Shown: piece by piece, positions 34,868-44,012 of the stretch
Layout of the letters: every line of letters begins with the position of its first letter
How positions within the stretch are numbered: the stretch's first letter is position 1
NCBI RefSeq assembly: GCF_026283965.1
Contig: NZ_JAPDPD010000019.1
Span: 43,731 to 107,730 of the forward strand
Reading direction: 5' to 3'
DNA from: Dyella subtropica
GTDB lineage: Bacteria > Pseudomonadota > Gammaproteobacteria > Xanthomonadales > Rhodanobacteraceae
DNA length: 64,000 bases
Translations under genes and position numbers: made by a program
The notes under the pieces: generated by a model
What the model saw: the letters and a program-made list of their open reading frames with translations, nothing else
Databases searched by the model: none
Told to the model about the DNA's origin: nothing

Positions 34868-34993
34868 TTGGCGGATGCCGCCGACTTCGAACGCATCCAC
34901 ACCGACATCCTGACCCAGCTGTCCGGCGTGGTGCGCGTGCAATCGACGCTGGCGTTGCGCACGGTGAAGAAGATCACGGCATTGCCGTTGTAA
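34868..34993 (+). pseudogene. 3' fragment of an Lrp/AsnC-type gene
   Basis: Encodes ADAADFERIHTDILTQLSGVVRVQSTLALRTVKKITALPL and a stop; DNA is about 90% identical by eye to 24162-24278, the end of the intact Lrp/AsnC gene. The remaining three quarters of the gene are absent: a lacI gene ends 38 nt upstream. Either a relic of a paralogue or a duplicated fragment. Confidence 0.8.
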
Positions 34994-35006
34994 GGGTGCA
35001 TTCGCG

Positions 35007-35837
35007 ATGAATTCCTCAAGGCAAGAGAGCGCACGTTCACCGCACCCGCCCATCGGTGCTCTATTGCGCGAATGGAGGGCCGCAAGGCGAATGAGCCAGC
35101 TCGAACTCGCCTTGCAGTCGGGCATGTCGACGCGGCATCTGAGCTACGTCGAAACAGGCAAGGCGCAAGCGAGTCGCGAGATGGTCTGCCGCCTGGCCAG
35201 GGCCCTCAAAATGCCTCTGCGCGAGCGCAACGCGCTGCTTCTCGCGGGTGGCTATGCTCCGGAGTACTCGGAGAATCCACTCGCCACGCCCGCACTCGAT
35301 CGGATGCGGCATGCGATCGAGCTGATCATCGCCCATCAGGAACCTTATCCCGCTTTTGTGCTCGATCGGCACTGGAATGTGTTGATGGCCAACCAGGCGG
35401 CGCTCAGGGTCAATCACCTTTTGATGGGTGGGCGCGCGAGCCCGCACGCCAATTTGTTGCACCAGGTGTTCGATCCGGATGACTTCCGCTCTGTCATCGT
35501 CAACTGGCCGGAAGTCGCGGAGAAGTTCATTCACCATCTGCACGAGCAACTGGCCGTTGTTCCGTCCGATCCGATGGCGCAGAAACTCCTGGATGCGGTG
35601 TTGCGGTACCCCGACGTGCCGGCGCATTGGCGCTTTCGTGATTTGAAGAACGAGCCTGCTCCCGTGCTCACGCTTGTTTTTCGCAGCAGCGAAGGTGAGC
35701 TGCGTTTCTTCGAGACGATTACGACCTTCTCGATGCCTCGCGACGTGACGCTCGATGAGCTGCGGATCGAATGTGCGTTTCCGGCGGATGACCATACGGC
35801 TGCCGTGTGCGCGCGGCTTTCGCGCGCTCCTGATTAG
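35007..35837 (+). CDS. XRE regulator with MmyB-like ligand-binding domain
   Basis: 276 residues. An N-terminal helix-turn-helix (LLREWRAARRMSQLELALQSGMSTRHLSYVETGKAQASREMVCRLARAL) is followed by the MmyB-like domain (PYPAFVLDRHWNVLMANQAA, then LRYPDVPAHWR), a PAS-like fold that may bind a fatty-acid-like ligand. Start ATG 35007, directly after the lrp fragment. No obvious target gene: the next gene is convergent. Confidence 0.88.
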   Translation: MNSSRQESARSPHPPIGALLREWRAARRMSQLELALQSGMSTRHLSYVETGKAQASREMVCRLARALKMPLRERNALLLAGGYAPEYSENPLATPALDRMRHAIELIIAHQEPYPAFVLDRHWNVLMANQAALRVNHLLMGGRASPHANLLHQVFDPDDFRSVIVNWPEVAEKFIHHLHEQLAVVPSDPMAQKLLDAVLRYPDVPAHWRFRDLKNEPAPVLTLVFRSSEGELRFFETITTFSMPRDVTLDELRIECAFPADDHTAAVCARLSRAPD

Positions 35838-35849
35838 CGTTGCATGCGG

Positions 35850-36932
35850 TCAGTTACTGGATGACGTAGCGACGCGTGCGTTCTCGACAGCACCCTTGGG
35901 CAAAGCGTGAAATTCGATCAGCAGTCCCAGATCATCCTGCGTCGGCGCCAGAAAGGATGGGCCTAGCGAGCCGCTATAGCCGGCGAGCTCTTTGTCGTAG
36001 CCGCGTTCTACCAGCCGTTTGGCTCTGTCGAGGTCGACAACGCCCATGCTGATCCCGAGCACCTGCGGGCCACCTTTACGCAACGCATCGGCAGCGATAC
36101 CAGGACCATCCGGTTGAAGCACAAAGATCCGTTTCTGCCCCGCCGGTATCGAATATCCGCGCGCCGATATCTGCGAAATATGAGCCGGCGTCGCGCCGGC
36201 AAATCCCATCCGCTCGAATTGCTTGCGATCCGCGTCGGCATCCGCCGAGAGCAGCCAGAACGCGGAGACTTCACGCGCGCTGTTCGGGTGTTCGCGCGCG
36301 ATCTGTTCGTCCGCCAGGCGCGCTGGTGTGGCATCGACGTGTGCGTAGTCGATGAAGAACAGGTTGCTGGAGAGTGGCTGGCGCTCGAAGGCGAAAAGAC
36401 GCCAGCGCGGAGGCTTGGAGGGGCCGGCACCGTCCGGGTCGGTGGGCGAGGCGGAGAAGACAGCAGTGGGATTCAGGCCCCGTTGCTGCAACAGCGTGCG
36501 GACCTGATCGAGCGCAGAGGAGCGGAGGCCAACGGTCCGGGCGCCTGGGCCGCCGTGCAACATGGCCTGGTCCGCGAGCATGCCGGGGTCCATCTCCGGG
36601 TTCGGCCGTGTGATACCTAACAGTTCGAGATAGCTGAGATCGGACATTCGGACATAGCGATTGGCCACGCCGCCGGGATTTCGCCCCGGCCTGACCTGGA
36701 AACCGAGTTTGACGGTCAGGATCGCGGTGGTCCGGTCGATGTCATGACCCCACAGCAGGACATGGTCGAGCGAACTCGTGCCATCGAGCGGTTCCGGCGC
36801 GCCAGCGGCAGGCTGACTCAGGCCGAAGATCAGTATCAATGCGGACAACAGAACGACGGATCGCACAGCGCGTTTACTCCGTTGGATAGGCAAGTGAGGC
36901 TTGGGGATGTCCACGCATGCTTGCGTGGACAT
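35850..36932 (-). CDS. Exported glyoxalase-like (VOC) domain protein
   Basis: 360 residues from the ATG at 36932. A glyoxalase-like domain opens with LDHVLLWGHDIDRTTAILTVKLGFQVRPG and includes YLELLGI; a second VOC-like half follows (VSAFWLLSADADADRKQFERMGF, LLIEFHALP). A hydrophobic export segment (VRSVVLLSALILIFGLSQPAAGA) begins at residue 23. The listed ATG has no ribosome site and lies in a 10-bp perfect hairpin. An in-frame GTG at 36866 with GGAG 10 nt ahead would start right before the signal peptide (338 residues) and is a good alternative. Reaction unknown. Confidence 0.8.
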   Translation of the reverse strand: MSTQACVDIPKPHLPIQRSKRAVRSVVLLSALILIFGLSQPAAGAPEPLDGTSSLDHVLLWGHDIDRTTAILTVKLGFQVRPGRNPGGVANRYVRMSDLSYLELLGITRPNPEMDPGMLADQAMLHGGPGARTVGLRSSALDQVRTLLQQRGLNPTAVFSASPTDPDGAGPSKPPRWRLFAFERQPLSSNLFFIDYAHVDATPARLADEQIAREHPNSAREVSAFWLLSADADADRKQFERMGFAGATPAHISQISARGYSIPAGQKRIFVLQPDGPGIAADALRKGGPQVLGISMGVVDLDRAKRLVERGYDKELAGYSGSLGPSFLAPTQDDLGLLIEFHALPKGAVENARVATSSSN

Positions 36933-36950
36933 CGGACGCGGGCAATAACC

Positions 36951-37055
36951 TCAGAGGTTATGGCGCCAAGCGATCGGTAGCTCGCCGCTGTCCAGCATGG
37001 CGCCAAGGTAGGGGCCGTATTTCTTCCCGATCCCGCTCGCATTCCGGGTGGGGCA
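36951..37055 (-). pseudogene. Possible C-terminal gene remnant
   Basis: A short frame ending RNASGIGKKYGPYLGAMLDS, then GELPIAWRHNL and a stop reads like genuine protein, but no start lies upstream in frame before cynR. It may be the tail of a lost gene. Family not recognised. Confidence 0.25.
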
Positions 37056-37952
37056 TCACTTCCTCTTTGCGCTGTTTGCGCGATGTCCTTCGCGCGCGAG
37101 ATCGACAAAAGCCCGAGTGGCTGCACTGTGATAAGCGCCTTTCCGGACCAGCAATGCTGCCGTCCGTTCGAGCAGGGTAGGGTTGAGTGCGACCGCATGG
37201 AGGTCGTCGCTTTGGCGTGCGATCGCCGCCGGCAACAAGGTCGACAGGCTGGTACAGCGGACTATCTCGATCACCGCATTGATCGAATTGGCCTCGATCG
37301 CAACGTGCGGCTGAATCGCATGCTGTCGGCAGTATCGTTCGATCTGTTCGCGCGTCGCGAACTCCCCTGACAACAGCACCAGAGATTCGTTGTTCAGCGC
37401 TTGAAGTCCGATGGAGCGTTTCCGTGCATGGGGATGCTCTCTGCCGACAACGAGGGCCAGGGTTTCCACGAGCAGAGGCTGGGTTTCGATATCGGGCGAT
37501 CTCACCTCGTCGAACGCGATACCTACGTCCAGCTCGTCATCGTTCAGCCGTTCTTCCATGCGTTCCTGTGGCATTTCCCGCACGGTCAAGGTGATGTTCG
37601 GATAGCGGCGGTGGAACGACGCTACCAGCGGACCGACGAGGTAGGACGTGAACGTGGGCGTCATGGCGATGCGCAACGTGCCGCGGCTCAATGCCTGGAC
37701 GTCGTGAATGGCGCGTTTCCCCGCTTCGAGATCCTGCAGGGCGCGATGCGCATAGCGTAGATAGACCTCGCCCGCGTCGGTCAGGCGTGTGACTCGACCT
37801 GTGCGGTCGAACAGCGGCACCCCAAACGTCTCTTCGAGCTGCTTGATTTGTTGCGACAACGCCGGCTGCGAGACATGCAGTGCCGAGGCAGCCCGCGTGA
37901 AGCTGTTGTGCTTGGCGACCGCCAGGAAATAGTTGATGTGACGTAGCAGCAT
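37056..37952 (-). CDS. cynR: CynR, LysR-type activator of cyanate genes
   Basis: 298 residues, strongly similar to E. coli CynR from memory. The winged helix is [51 protein letters not shown] and the effector domain includes [19 protein letters not shown] and [19 protein letters not shown]. It should activate the divergent cynTS genes when cyanate is present and repress itself. The ATG at 37952 matches the E. coli start (MLxRHINYF); a longer frame to 37988 would run into the operator. A remnant frame lies just downstream. Confidence 0.95.
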   Translation of the reverse strand: MLLRHINYFLAVAKHNSFTRAASALHVSQPALSQQIKQLEETFGVPLFDRTGRVTRLTDAGEVYLRYAHRALQDLEAGKRAIHDVQALSRGTLRIAMTPTFTSYLVGPLVASFHRRYPNITLTVREMPQERMEERLNDDELDVGIAFDEVRSPDIETQPLLVETLALVVGREHPHARKRSIGLQALNNESLVLLSGEFATREQIERYCRQHAIQPHVAIEANSINAVIEIVRCTSLSTLLPAAIARQSDDLHAVALNPTLLERTAALLVRKGAYHSAATRAFVDLAREGHRANSAKRK

Positions 37953-37960
37953 GTCGTTGT

Positions 37961-37983
37961 CTCCATAAGCTGGACCTATGGAG
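37961..37983. promoter_or_regulatory. LysR-type operator for CynR
   Basis: CTCCATA-AGCTGGACC-TATGGAG, a perfect 7-bp inverted repeat with a 9-nt spacer, 8 nt upstream of cynR and 86 nt before cynT. A second, looser CATAGTAAA...TTTACCTTATG lies beside it. This is the expected place for autoregulation and cynT activation. Confidence 0.6.
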
Positions 37984-38069
37984 TGCATAGTAAATCAGTC
38001 TTTTACCTTATGTGATTCGGCGCGTACTTTGTCCTCCATCGGCCCACGTGGCACCCCGGAGGATGCAGC

Positions 38070-38729
38070 ATGAAAGACATCATTGAAGGTTTTCTGAAGT
38101 TCCAGCGCGATGCGTTTCCGAAGCGCGTGGAGCTCTTCCGGGAGCTGGCCAACCAGCAGGCCCCTCGCGCCTTGTTCATTTCGTGCTCGGATAGCCGGCT
38201 GGTGCCGGAACTCGTTACCCAGCGCGAACCCGGAGATCTGTTCGTGATCCGCAACGCGGGAAACATCGTGCCGTCCTATGGGCCGGAGCCGGGTGGCGTT
38301 TCCGCTTCGGTCGAATACGCCGTGGCAGCACTTCGCGTGACGGACATCGTGATCTGTGGTCATTCGGACTGCGGCGCGATGACGGCCATCGCCACCTGCA
38401 AGTGCCTCGATCACATGCCGGCCGTGGGCAGCTGGCTGCGCTACGCGGACTCCGCGCGAGTCGTCAACGAAGCACGCCAACACAAGAGCCCGGTCGAACG
38501 GGTCCAGGCCATGGTTCGCGAAAACGTCATCGCCCAACTGGCCAACATCAAGACGCACCCGTCCGTACGCCTCGCGCTCGAAGAAGGACGTTTGTCCTTG
38601 CATGGCTGGGTCTACGACATCGAAACCGGTTCGATCGATGCCCTCGATGGGACCACCCACACCTTCGTTTCTCTCGCGGACCATCCCCGCGTCCGCGCTA
38701 CCCCCGCCCGGCTTGCCGCCGCGGCGTAA
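38070..38729 (+). CDS. cynT: Carbonic anhydrase CynT (beta class)
   Basis: 219 residues, the same length as E. coli CynT. It supplies bicarbonate, the co-substrate of cyanase, and prevents its depletion as CO2 escapes. Zinc ligands are visible: Cys in [13 protein letters not shown] with the Asp-Arg pair, and His/Cys in [14 protein letters not shown]. The start has GGAG 12 nt ahead. Cotranscribed with cynS, which starts 30 nt downstream. Confidence 0.97.
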   Translation: MKDIIEGFLKFQRDAFPKRVELFRELANQQAPRALFISCSDSRLVPELVTQREPGDLFVIRNAGNIVPSYGPEPGGVSASVEYAVAALRVTDIVICGHSDCGAMTAIATCKCLDHMPAVGSWLRYADSARVVNEARQHKSPVERVQAMVRENVIAQLANIKTHPSVRLALEEGRLSLHGWVYDIETGSIDALDGTTHTFVSLADHPRVRATPARLAAAA

Positions 38730-38759
38730 CCCACATCCTCAACCTGGAGTGCAATTCAC

Positions 38760-39230
38760 ATGATCCAATCGCAATACAGCCCATCCGTCCGTCAGGCGCT
38801 CTCCGAAGCCGTCATTGCCGCCAAAAGCAAGAAGGATTTGTCGTTCGAGCAGATCGCCGATGGCACCGGCTTAAGCCTGGCGTTCGTCACCGCGGCCCTG
38901 CTGGGCCAGCACGCACTGCCCTCCGATGCCGCGAAGGTCGTTGCCGCCAAGCTGGGCCTCGATGAGGACGCCGAGGCACTGCTGCAATCCATTCCAGTAC
39001 GCGGCAGCATCGCCGACCGTGTGCCGACCGACCCGACCATTTATCGGTTCTACGAAATGCTGCAGGTGTACGGCACCACGCTCAAGGCGTTGGTTCACGA
39101 GAAGTTCGGCGACGGCATCATCAGCGCCATCAACTTCAAGCTCGACATCAAGAAGGTCGACGATCCCGAGGGCGGCTCGCGCGCTGTGATCACCATGGAC
39201 GGCAAGTACCTTCCGACCAAACCGTTCTGA
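38760..39230 (+). CDS. cynS: Cyanase (cyanate hydratase)
   Basis: 156 residues, full length. Converts cyanate and bicarbonate to ammonia and CO2 through carbamate. The catalytic Arg and Glu are in [13 protein letters not shown] and the Ser in [12 protein letters not shown]. The N-terminal helical bundle resembles a DNA-binding fold, as in all cyanases. Second gene of the cyn operon. Confidence 0.97.
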   Translation: MIQSQYSPSVRQALSEAVIAAKSKKDLSFEQIADGTGLSLAFVTAALLGQHALPSDAAKVVAAKLGLDEDAEALLQSIPVRGSIADRVPTDPTIYRFYEMLQVYGTTLKALVHEKFGDGIISAINFKLDIKKVDDPEGGSRAVITMDGKYLPTKPF

Positions 39231-39251
39231 ATCCCGTTGCAGCTGGCGGAT

Positions 39252-39272
39252 AGCTGGCGCCGCGCGCCAGCT
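39252..39272 (+). terminator. Hairpin between cynS and deaminase gene
   Basis: AGCTGGCGC-CGC-GCGCCAGCT, a perfect 9-bp stem without a T-run. It may attenuate readthrough or simply stabilise the cynTS message. Confidence 0.4.
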
Positions 39273-39331
39273 TCCGTCAGCCCGTGGACGGTTGTCGGCC
39301 CACTTAATGTAAGCCTGAGGAGATTTTCTCC

Positions 39332-39799
39332 ATGGATTTTGTCAAGCGCACCATCGATCTCGCCATGAAGAACGTGGAGGAGGGTGGGCGTCCGTTTGCC
39401 ACCGTGATTGTTCGCGACGGCGAAGTGATCGCCGAGAGTCCGAACCGGGTGGCCCAGACCAAGGACCCGACCGCGCATGCGGAAATCCTGGCCATTCGCG
39501 AAGCATGCAAAAAGCTGGGAACCGAGCACCTGACGGACTGCGATATCTACATCCTCGCAAGCCCGTGCCCGATGTGCCTGGGCTCGCTGTACTACTGCAG
39601 CCCCCGTCAGGTCATCTACATCACGACCCGCGAAGACTACGCGCCCTTCTACAAGGACGATCGCAAGTACTTCGAGCTGGACTCGTTCTACGCCGAGTAC
39701 AGCAAGCCCATGGGCGAGCGTCGCCTGCCCATGGTTCAGCGCAAGGACGACGCGGCGATCAAGGTGTACGAGCGTTGGAAGGCGTTGAACGCCGGGTGA
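39332..39799 (+). CDS. Nucleoside/guanine deaminase family protein
   Basis: 155 residues of the zinc cytidine-deaminase superfamily. Zinc and proton-transfer residues are intact: TAHAEILAIREACKKLG (His and Glu) and SPCPMCLGSLYYC (two Cys). The C-terminus (KPMGERRLPMVQRKDDAAIKVYERWKAL) resembles guanine deaminases of the GuaD type. It lies 101 nt after cynS on the same strand with a hairpin between, so it may be a third member of the nitrogen-scavenging operon. Start ATG 39332 follows GAGGAG. Confidence 0.9.
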   Translation: MDFVKRTIDLAMKNVEEGGRPFATVIVRDGEVIAESPNRVAQTKDPTAHAEILAIREACKKLGTEHLTDCDIYILASPCPMCLGSLYYCSPRQVIYITTREDYAPFYKDDRKYFELDSFYAEYSKPMGERRLPMVQRKDDAAIKVYERWKALNAG

Positions 39800-39815
39800 C
39801 GTATCGGCTATTCGT

Positions 39816-39845
39816 CGCTTCCGTTTCAAGAGCGAAACGGAAGCG
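39816..39845 (+). terminator. Terminator hairpin after the deaminase gene
   Basis: A perfect 12-bp stem CGCTTCCGTTTC / GAAACGGAAGCG with loop AAGAGC, 16 nt after the stop. Likely ends the cyn transcript. Confidence 0.65.
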
Positions 39846-39892
39846 ATGGAGTACTCCCCACCGCGCCCGTTGCCTGACGCTTTGCCGAGGGC

Positions 39893-41740
39893 TCAGAGTC
39901 CAATAGCCGAGATACGCGTCGCCCAGTTGCCCAGTGCACCGCGTGTACCACCGCACTGGAACCGCGGGGCGGTCAAGTATTGGGCCAGGGTGCATGTCTG
40001 CGCGATGTACTCCGATGCGATCCAGATCGTGTTGCCGTCCGCCGAAGCCGCGCCATAGTCGCCCCAGCGCGGCCGACCGCCACCAAGGTAGGGGATGCCG
40101 GTAAAGCCGTCCCAGGGGCCTGCGCCCGCCGCGGCGATATGGACCTCGCCGGCACCGATCTTCGCATCCAGGCTGGCGTAGCCAGCGCTTGGATAGTCGG
40201 AGGGGCCAACCACAGTGAACGCGATAACACCGCGTCCGCTTTGCGTGACAGCCGCTGCGCCGTAGGTCAGATTCGCATCGGGCAGGGCCAGCGTTCCGTT
40301 GGCAAAGATGCCGCTGGAGTTTGGATCGATGACGAAGTAGTTGATGCCCGAACCATGGCTGCCGTCGCTCAGCAAGACATCGGTATCCAATGTCCCCCAG
40401 AGCTTGCCGTTGGCGTAGCTCACCTGCTCCATGCGCGAGTCATTCACTGCCAAGTCGCGCGGCCCGGGGTAGACGAAACTCGGGTAGCCGAGGAGCGATA
40501 CACAGCTGGGCGTGGCAAAGCAGTCCAGCAAAGGCGTACTGCCTGGCTTCTGATGGGCCAGACTGCTCGGTACCGCATATTGCTGCACAGTCAGCGGCGA
40601 GACGTTCAGCGTCACGGCCGCGGGCATGGTGTCGATAGCTCGCGTATTCGACACCGACCACAGCCAGACGGTGGTCGACGTACCCGAGTTGTAGAACACG
40701 GCGTCCGAACTGAGGAGGTATTCGGTTCCACCATGCCTACCGGCATACGACCCACCGGACGAGATGGCCGGTATGACGGTGAACGCGGGCGCGGGAATGC
40801 TCGGATCGCCACCGTTGAACAGCACCACATTCGCTGACGCGGCGCCCGACGCCAGTGCCTGCTTGGAGATGACGTAAATCTGCGCGCCGATAAAACCTGG
40901 ACCGAACAATTCGAACTCGTTGGTGGTCAGGAAGATCGCATGGGCATCAGCGCCGATGTGGGGGTAGTCGCCCAGACAGAACCCGCCCGTACAGTGGTGA
41001 TCCGGGGTGCCTTGCGTGCCGTTGTTCTGCACCGGCAAGTGGTAGATGTTCCAGGCACCGGTGGGATCGGCGGTCTGACTGACCGCGATGTCCAGGTGAT
41101 TGGTGCCGGCCAGGGCCGACGTCGTGCCAATACGATCAAGCGTCAACACCACCTGGAACCAACGCTGCGTGCCTGCATCGTAGTAACAGGAAGGGTCGGT
41201 GAGTTCCGGTCCGATCGCACCCGTGCTGCGATTGATCGCCGCAGCGTAGCCGTAGAAAGAGTTGAGAGCGACAGGTCCGACGAGTTTGTTGCCGGCGCTG
41301 CTATAGATCGCCAATACGTCGTTGACGCTTTCCATGATGAATCCGTTGCCAGCGCACAGCCCTTGATCGGGCGGCTCCACCGAGAACTGATTGCCGCCAT
41401 TGGCGAAACGCTGGTCGTGGAAATTGAGGCCATCGAAGCCACCAAGGAGTTCGGGCCTCGACTTGGCACGGTTGGCATTCCCCATCCTGCTGCTGCCGGC
41501 GTGCCCGTGGGCAACGCTGCGATTCACGATGGGCTGAGGTCCGAGGCCATTGCCCGAATCGGCATCCCCGGCGGTCATTGCCGGATCCAGCTCCAGACTT
41601 GTCAGTGGCGCCCCCCCAAGGAGTGTGGTGGTTGGTACCGTGGTGCCCCCTCGTTGCAATACGAGGGTGGTTGGGGACGCTCCCAAGGCGCACGTGGCGA
41701 ACGCCATGACCGACACTGCGATGAGTAGTCGAGTCTTCAT
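39893..41740 (-). CDS. Secreted hypothetical protein, probable beta-propeller
   Basis: 615 residues with a signal peptide (about 1-20, MKTRLLIAVSVMAFATCALG). Not assigned to a named family. Repeating segments suggest a beta-propeller-like fold: SVEPPDQGLCAGNGFIMESV, AIYSSAGNKLVGPV, PSCYYDAGTQRWFQVVL, DYPHIGADAHAIFLTTNEF and GRPRWGDYGAASADGNTIW. Several Cys could form disulfides, fitting a secreted role. It is alone on the minus strand, convergent with the cyn operon. Confidence 0.75.
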   Translation of the reverse strand: MKTRLLIAVSVMAFATCALGASPTTLVLQRGGTTVPTTTLLGGAPLTSLELDPAMTAGDADSGNGLGPQPIVNRSVAHGHAGSSRMGNANRAKSRPELLGGFDGLNFHDQRFANGGNQFSVEPPDQGLCAGNGFIMESVNDVLAIYSSAGNKLVGPVALNSFYGYAAAINRSTGAIGPELTDPSCYYDAGTQRWFQVVLTLDRIGTTSALAGTNHLDIAVSQTADPTGAWNIYHLPVQNNGTQGTPDHHCTGGFCLGDYPHIGADAHAIFLTTNEFELFGPGFIGAQIYVISKQALASGAASANVVLFNGGDPSIPAPAFTVIPAISSGGSYAGRHGGTEYLLSSDAVFYNSGTSTTVWLWSVSNTRAIDTMPAAVTLNVSPLTVQQYAVPSSLAHQKPGSTPLLDCFATPSCVSLLGYPSFVYPGPRDLAVNDSRMEQVSYANGKLWGTLDTDVLLSDGSHGSGINYFVIDPNSSGIFANGTLALPDANLTYGAAAVTQSGRGVIAFTVVGPSDYPSAGYASLDAKIGAGEVHIAAAGAGPWDGFTGIPYLGGGRPRWGDYGAASADGNTIWIASEYIAQTCTLAQYLTAPRFQCGGTRGALGNWATRISAIGL

Positions 41741-42150
41741 AACATGGGTCTCCTGTTTATTTCACTAGGTGACCGCGCCCCCGGTAGAACGCTGATATCG
41801 GTCGCGCCGATGAGCGTCCGCGCAAGTACGCATATTTGATATGTGCGCTTGCACACGATAGGCGCATTGGCAAAAGGTCGCCATCGTCCATAAGGCCAGG
41901 GTCGCCTCGTTCCAAAAGAAGGTCATTCCTGAGCTTTCCGGGACAGGTGGGCCGCGATGCTTGAATCGATGCTGCCGAAGAAGCCTTAAGAATGGAGGCT
42001 TAAGGTTTTCATTGCGGTGATGGAAGCGGTAGCTGACCTCGGTCCGCCAGGGGAGTCTATGCGTCCGTTTTCGACCCAGGCGGATATTCGGAGATGGTCG
42101 TTTCGCCGTCCGTGGCGCAAGAGACGTCTCGATGAATGGGTGGGGCGAAG
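41741..42150. other. Gene-free stretch
   Basis: 410 nt between two minus-strand genes. It must hold the promoter of the secreted-protein gene. Apart from a small hairpin (GCGCTTGCACACGATAGGCGC region) nothing recognisable seen. Confidence 0.4.
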
Positions 42151-43023
42151 CTAGACTGCCAATCGCTTTTGCAAATGGCCAGCAAAACGCTCCGCTGTTT
42201 CCGGCCGAGCCCCGAGATGCAGGAAGGGCTCGATCATTTCCAGCTCCATCAATAGGAAGCTCCCCTGGGAGATCACGCCGTCCACGCGCGCGTAGGCAAT
42301 GTCGGCGTGGCCTATTGCAGCCACGGCTGAGAGGGCCTGTTTCGCGCTTGCGATAAGAGTCGCATCAGGATCGACGGCTTCGGCGGTGCCGCCGAACTCG
42401 GCCTGCACTCGGTAATCGCCAGCCGTCGGACGCTTGATCACTGCATGACTGTATTCACCGTCGAAAAACAGCAGGGACCACTCGCCCTCGCTGACCACTT
42501 CGGGTACGAACGGTTGCACCAGATATTCAAATTCCCTCGGCAGTTGCGCGATCGCCTGATCAAAAGTCGCATCACCGACCACGCCGCGCGCTGTATGCCA
42601 AGCCGTGCCGCTAATCGTTGGCTTGATCACGATCTCCTGCCCAGGCATCGCGGCCAGCGTCTGCCGCAAATCCTTCGCCGATACGATTTTCGTGGGAATG
42701 ATGTCGACACCCTGTTCTGCCAGTTCGGGCAGATAGCGCTTGTCGCTATTCCAGCGCAACAGCTTTTTATTGTTGATCGTCGGAATGGGCAGTCCATCCA
42801 ACCATTGGCTGAAGGCAGCGTAGTGCTTGAAATAATCCCAGGTCGACCGCATCAGCACGGCGTCATACCGCGACCAGTCCACGTTAGGGTCATTCCAGAC
42901 GCAGGCGACGGTCTCGATGCCGAGACGTCGCAACGAGACCGCCAGGTGGGCGTCATCTGGGTGGATGCCTGGAACAATTGAGGACGTAGCGACGGCAAGA
43001 CGATGAGTGACAGAGACAGACAT
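42151..43023 (-). CDS. ATP-grasp domain protein
   Basis: 290 residues resembling ATP-grasp ligases of the RimK/glutathione-synthetase-like class. Motifs: VLMRSTWDYFKH, TINNKKLLRWNSDKRYLPEL, EIVIKPTISGTAWHTARG (ATP-binding Lys), EWSLLFFDGEYSHAVIKRP and LLMELEMIEPFL with metal-binding Glu residues. It should join an amine or thiol to a carboxylate using ATP; substrate unknown. The ATG at 43023 follows GGAGG by 7 nt; the frame to 43152 is not used. Alone on its strand. Confidence 0.85.
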   Translation of the reverse strand: MSVSVTHRLAVATSSIVPGIHPDDAHLAVSLRRLGIETVACVWNDPNVDWSRYDAVLMRSTWDYFKHYAAFSQWLDGLPIPTINNKKLLRWNSDKRYLPELAEQGVDIIPTKIVSAKDLRQTLAAMPGQEIVIKPTISGTAWHTARGVVGDATFDQAIAQLPREFEYLVQPFVPEVVSEGEWSLLFFDGEYSHAVIKRPTAGDYRVQAEFGGTAEAVDPDATLIASAKQALSAVAAIGHADIAYARVDGVISQGSFLLMELEMIEPFLHLGARPETAERFAGHLQKRLAV

Positions 43024-43385
43024 TGCGAATCCTCCAGTGATGGAGGGCGCCCTTGTCTGATATATCGAAACCGAGCGTGGCGGATCCGGTCCGTCGCAGC
43101 ACCCCTCAGCTCCGACTGCGCGACAATCAATTAGCGCGCAACGGGTAAGCATCGAATTGACGATGCGTGGATAGTCTCACTGACGCAGTAGCACTCCGTC
43201 AATGTTCCGTTTCATCACAAGGAGGCAGCGCGTATCCATGCGGTGAGCACTTAACGATGCCCGGCGATGGTTCGTTCCCGGGCTCCTTCGTCATCTGCCA
43301 GAGCTGCCGATGTCTGCTTAGCTTCAAGAGGCTATGCAAAAAACCGGTTCGACCACCTGCTGAGCGCACGCCTTCTTAGACGTGG
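43024..43385. other. Gene-free stretch
   Basis: 362 nt with the promoter of the ATP-grasp gene. A 70-residue plus-strand frame (43167-43379) has a poor composition and no start signal. Nothing else seen. Confidence 0.4.
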
Positions 43386-44012
43386 TCAGACCGGCCGATA
43401 GATCTGCGCCACCGAGCCGCGCGGAAAGGCCTTCGAGCTGACCAGCTTGAGTGGCCTCGCCGCAGGCAGTTCGGAGAAGATCGGCAGGCCTTTACCTAAC
43501 GCGATCGGATAGACCATCAGGACGAATTCATCGACCAGGTTCTGGGCGATGAGGCTGCGCGCGAAGGTGGCGCCTCCAAGGGCGATGATCGGCTTGCCGT
43601 CCTTAGCCTTCAGCTTGGTGATTTCGTGGGCCAGGTCCCCGCTGGCCACGTAGGCCTCCGCCCAGCTTTCCGCGCCGGGTTGAAGCTGCCTGGTTTCGGT
43701 CTCGACGGCCTGGGCCTGGGCGTCACTGAGTCCCTTGGCGGCCGCCTTCAGGACCGCTGGTCCCTGTTGTGAAAAGACCGCCTTGGGGATTTGGTTCATC
43801 GGCGGCGCGAACACCATGGTGGACGTTGGCCAAAAGGGGGCCATGTCCTGAAAGGAGCGGCTGCCCATGATGAGCAGGCTGGCGTTCCACAAGTTCTCCA
43901 CCTTCCATGCGATGGCCTCTTCGTCACCGCTGAACATCCATTTGACGTCGCCCTCGGGGCCGCTGACGAAGCCGTCGAGCGACATAGACATCGTCAGGAT
44001 CAACTTTCTCAT
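43386..44012 (-). CDS. Dihydrofolate reductase / RibD C-terminal family protein
   Basis: 208 residues. The RibD-C/DHFR-like NADPH-binding fold is visible: RKLILTMSMSLDGFVSGPEGD, LLIMGSRSFQDMAPFWP, then KLKAKDGKPIIALGGATFARSLI and DEFVLMVYPIALGKGLPIF. Such stand-alone proteins reduce unknown substrates. The ATG at 44012 is preceded by AAGGAGAAGG. It lies at the left edge of the defence region. Confidence 0.9.
   Translation of the reverse strand: MRKLILTMSMSLDGFVSGPEGDVKWMFSGDEEAIAWKVENLWNASLLIMGSRSFQDMAPFWPTSTMVFAPPMNQIPKAVFSQQGPAVLKAAAKGLSDAQAQAVETETRQLQPGAESWAEAYVASGDLAHEITKLKAKDGKPIIALGGATFARSLIAQNLVDEFVLMVYPIALGKGLPIFSELPAARPLKLVSSKAFPRGSVAQIYRPV

Noticed and set aside
36905..36935. Terminator reading of the GTCCACGC hairpin
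   Set aside because: It lies at the start, not the end, of a gene, and no gene ends just upstream on either strand with it as terminator.
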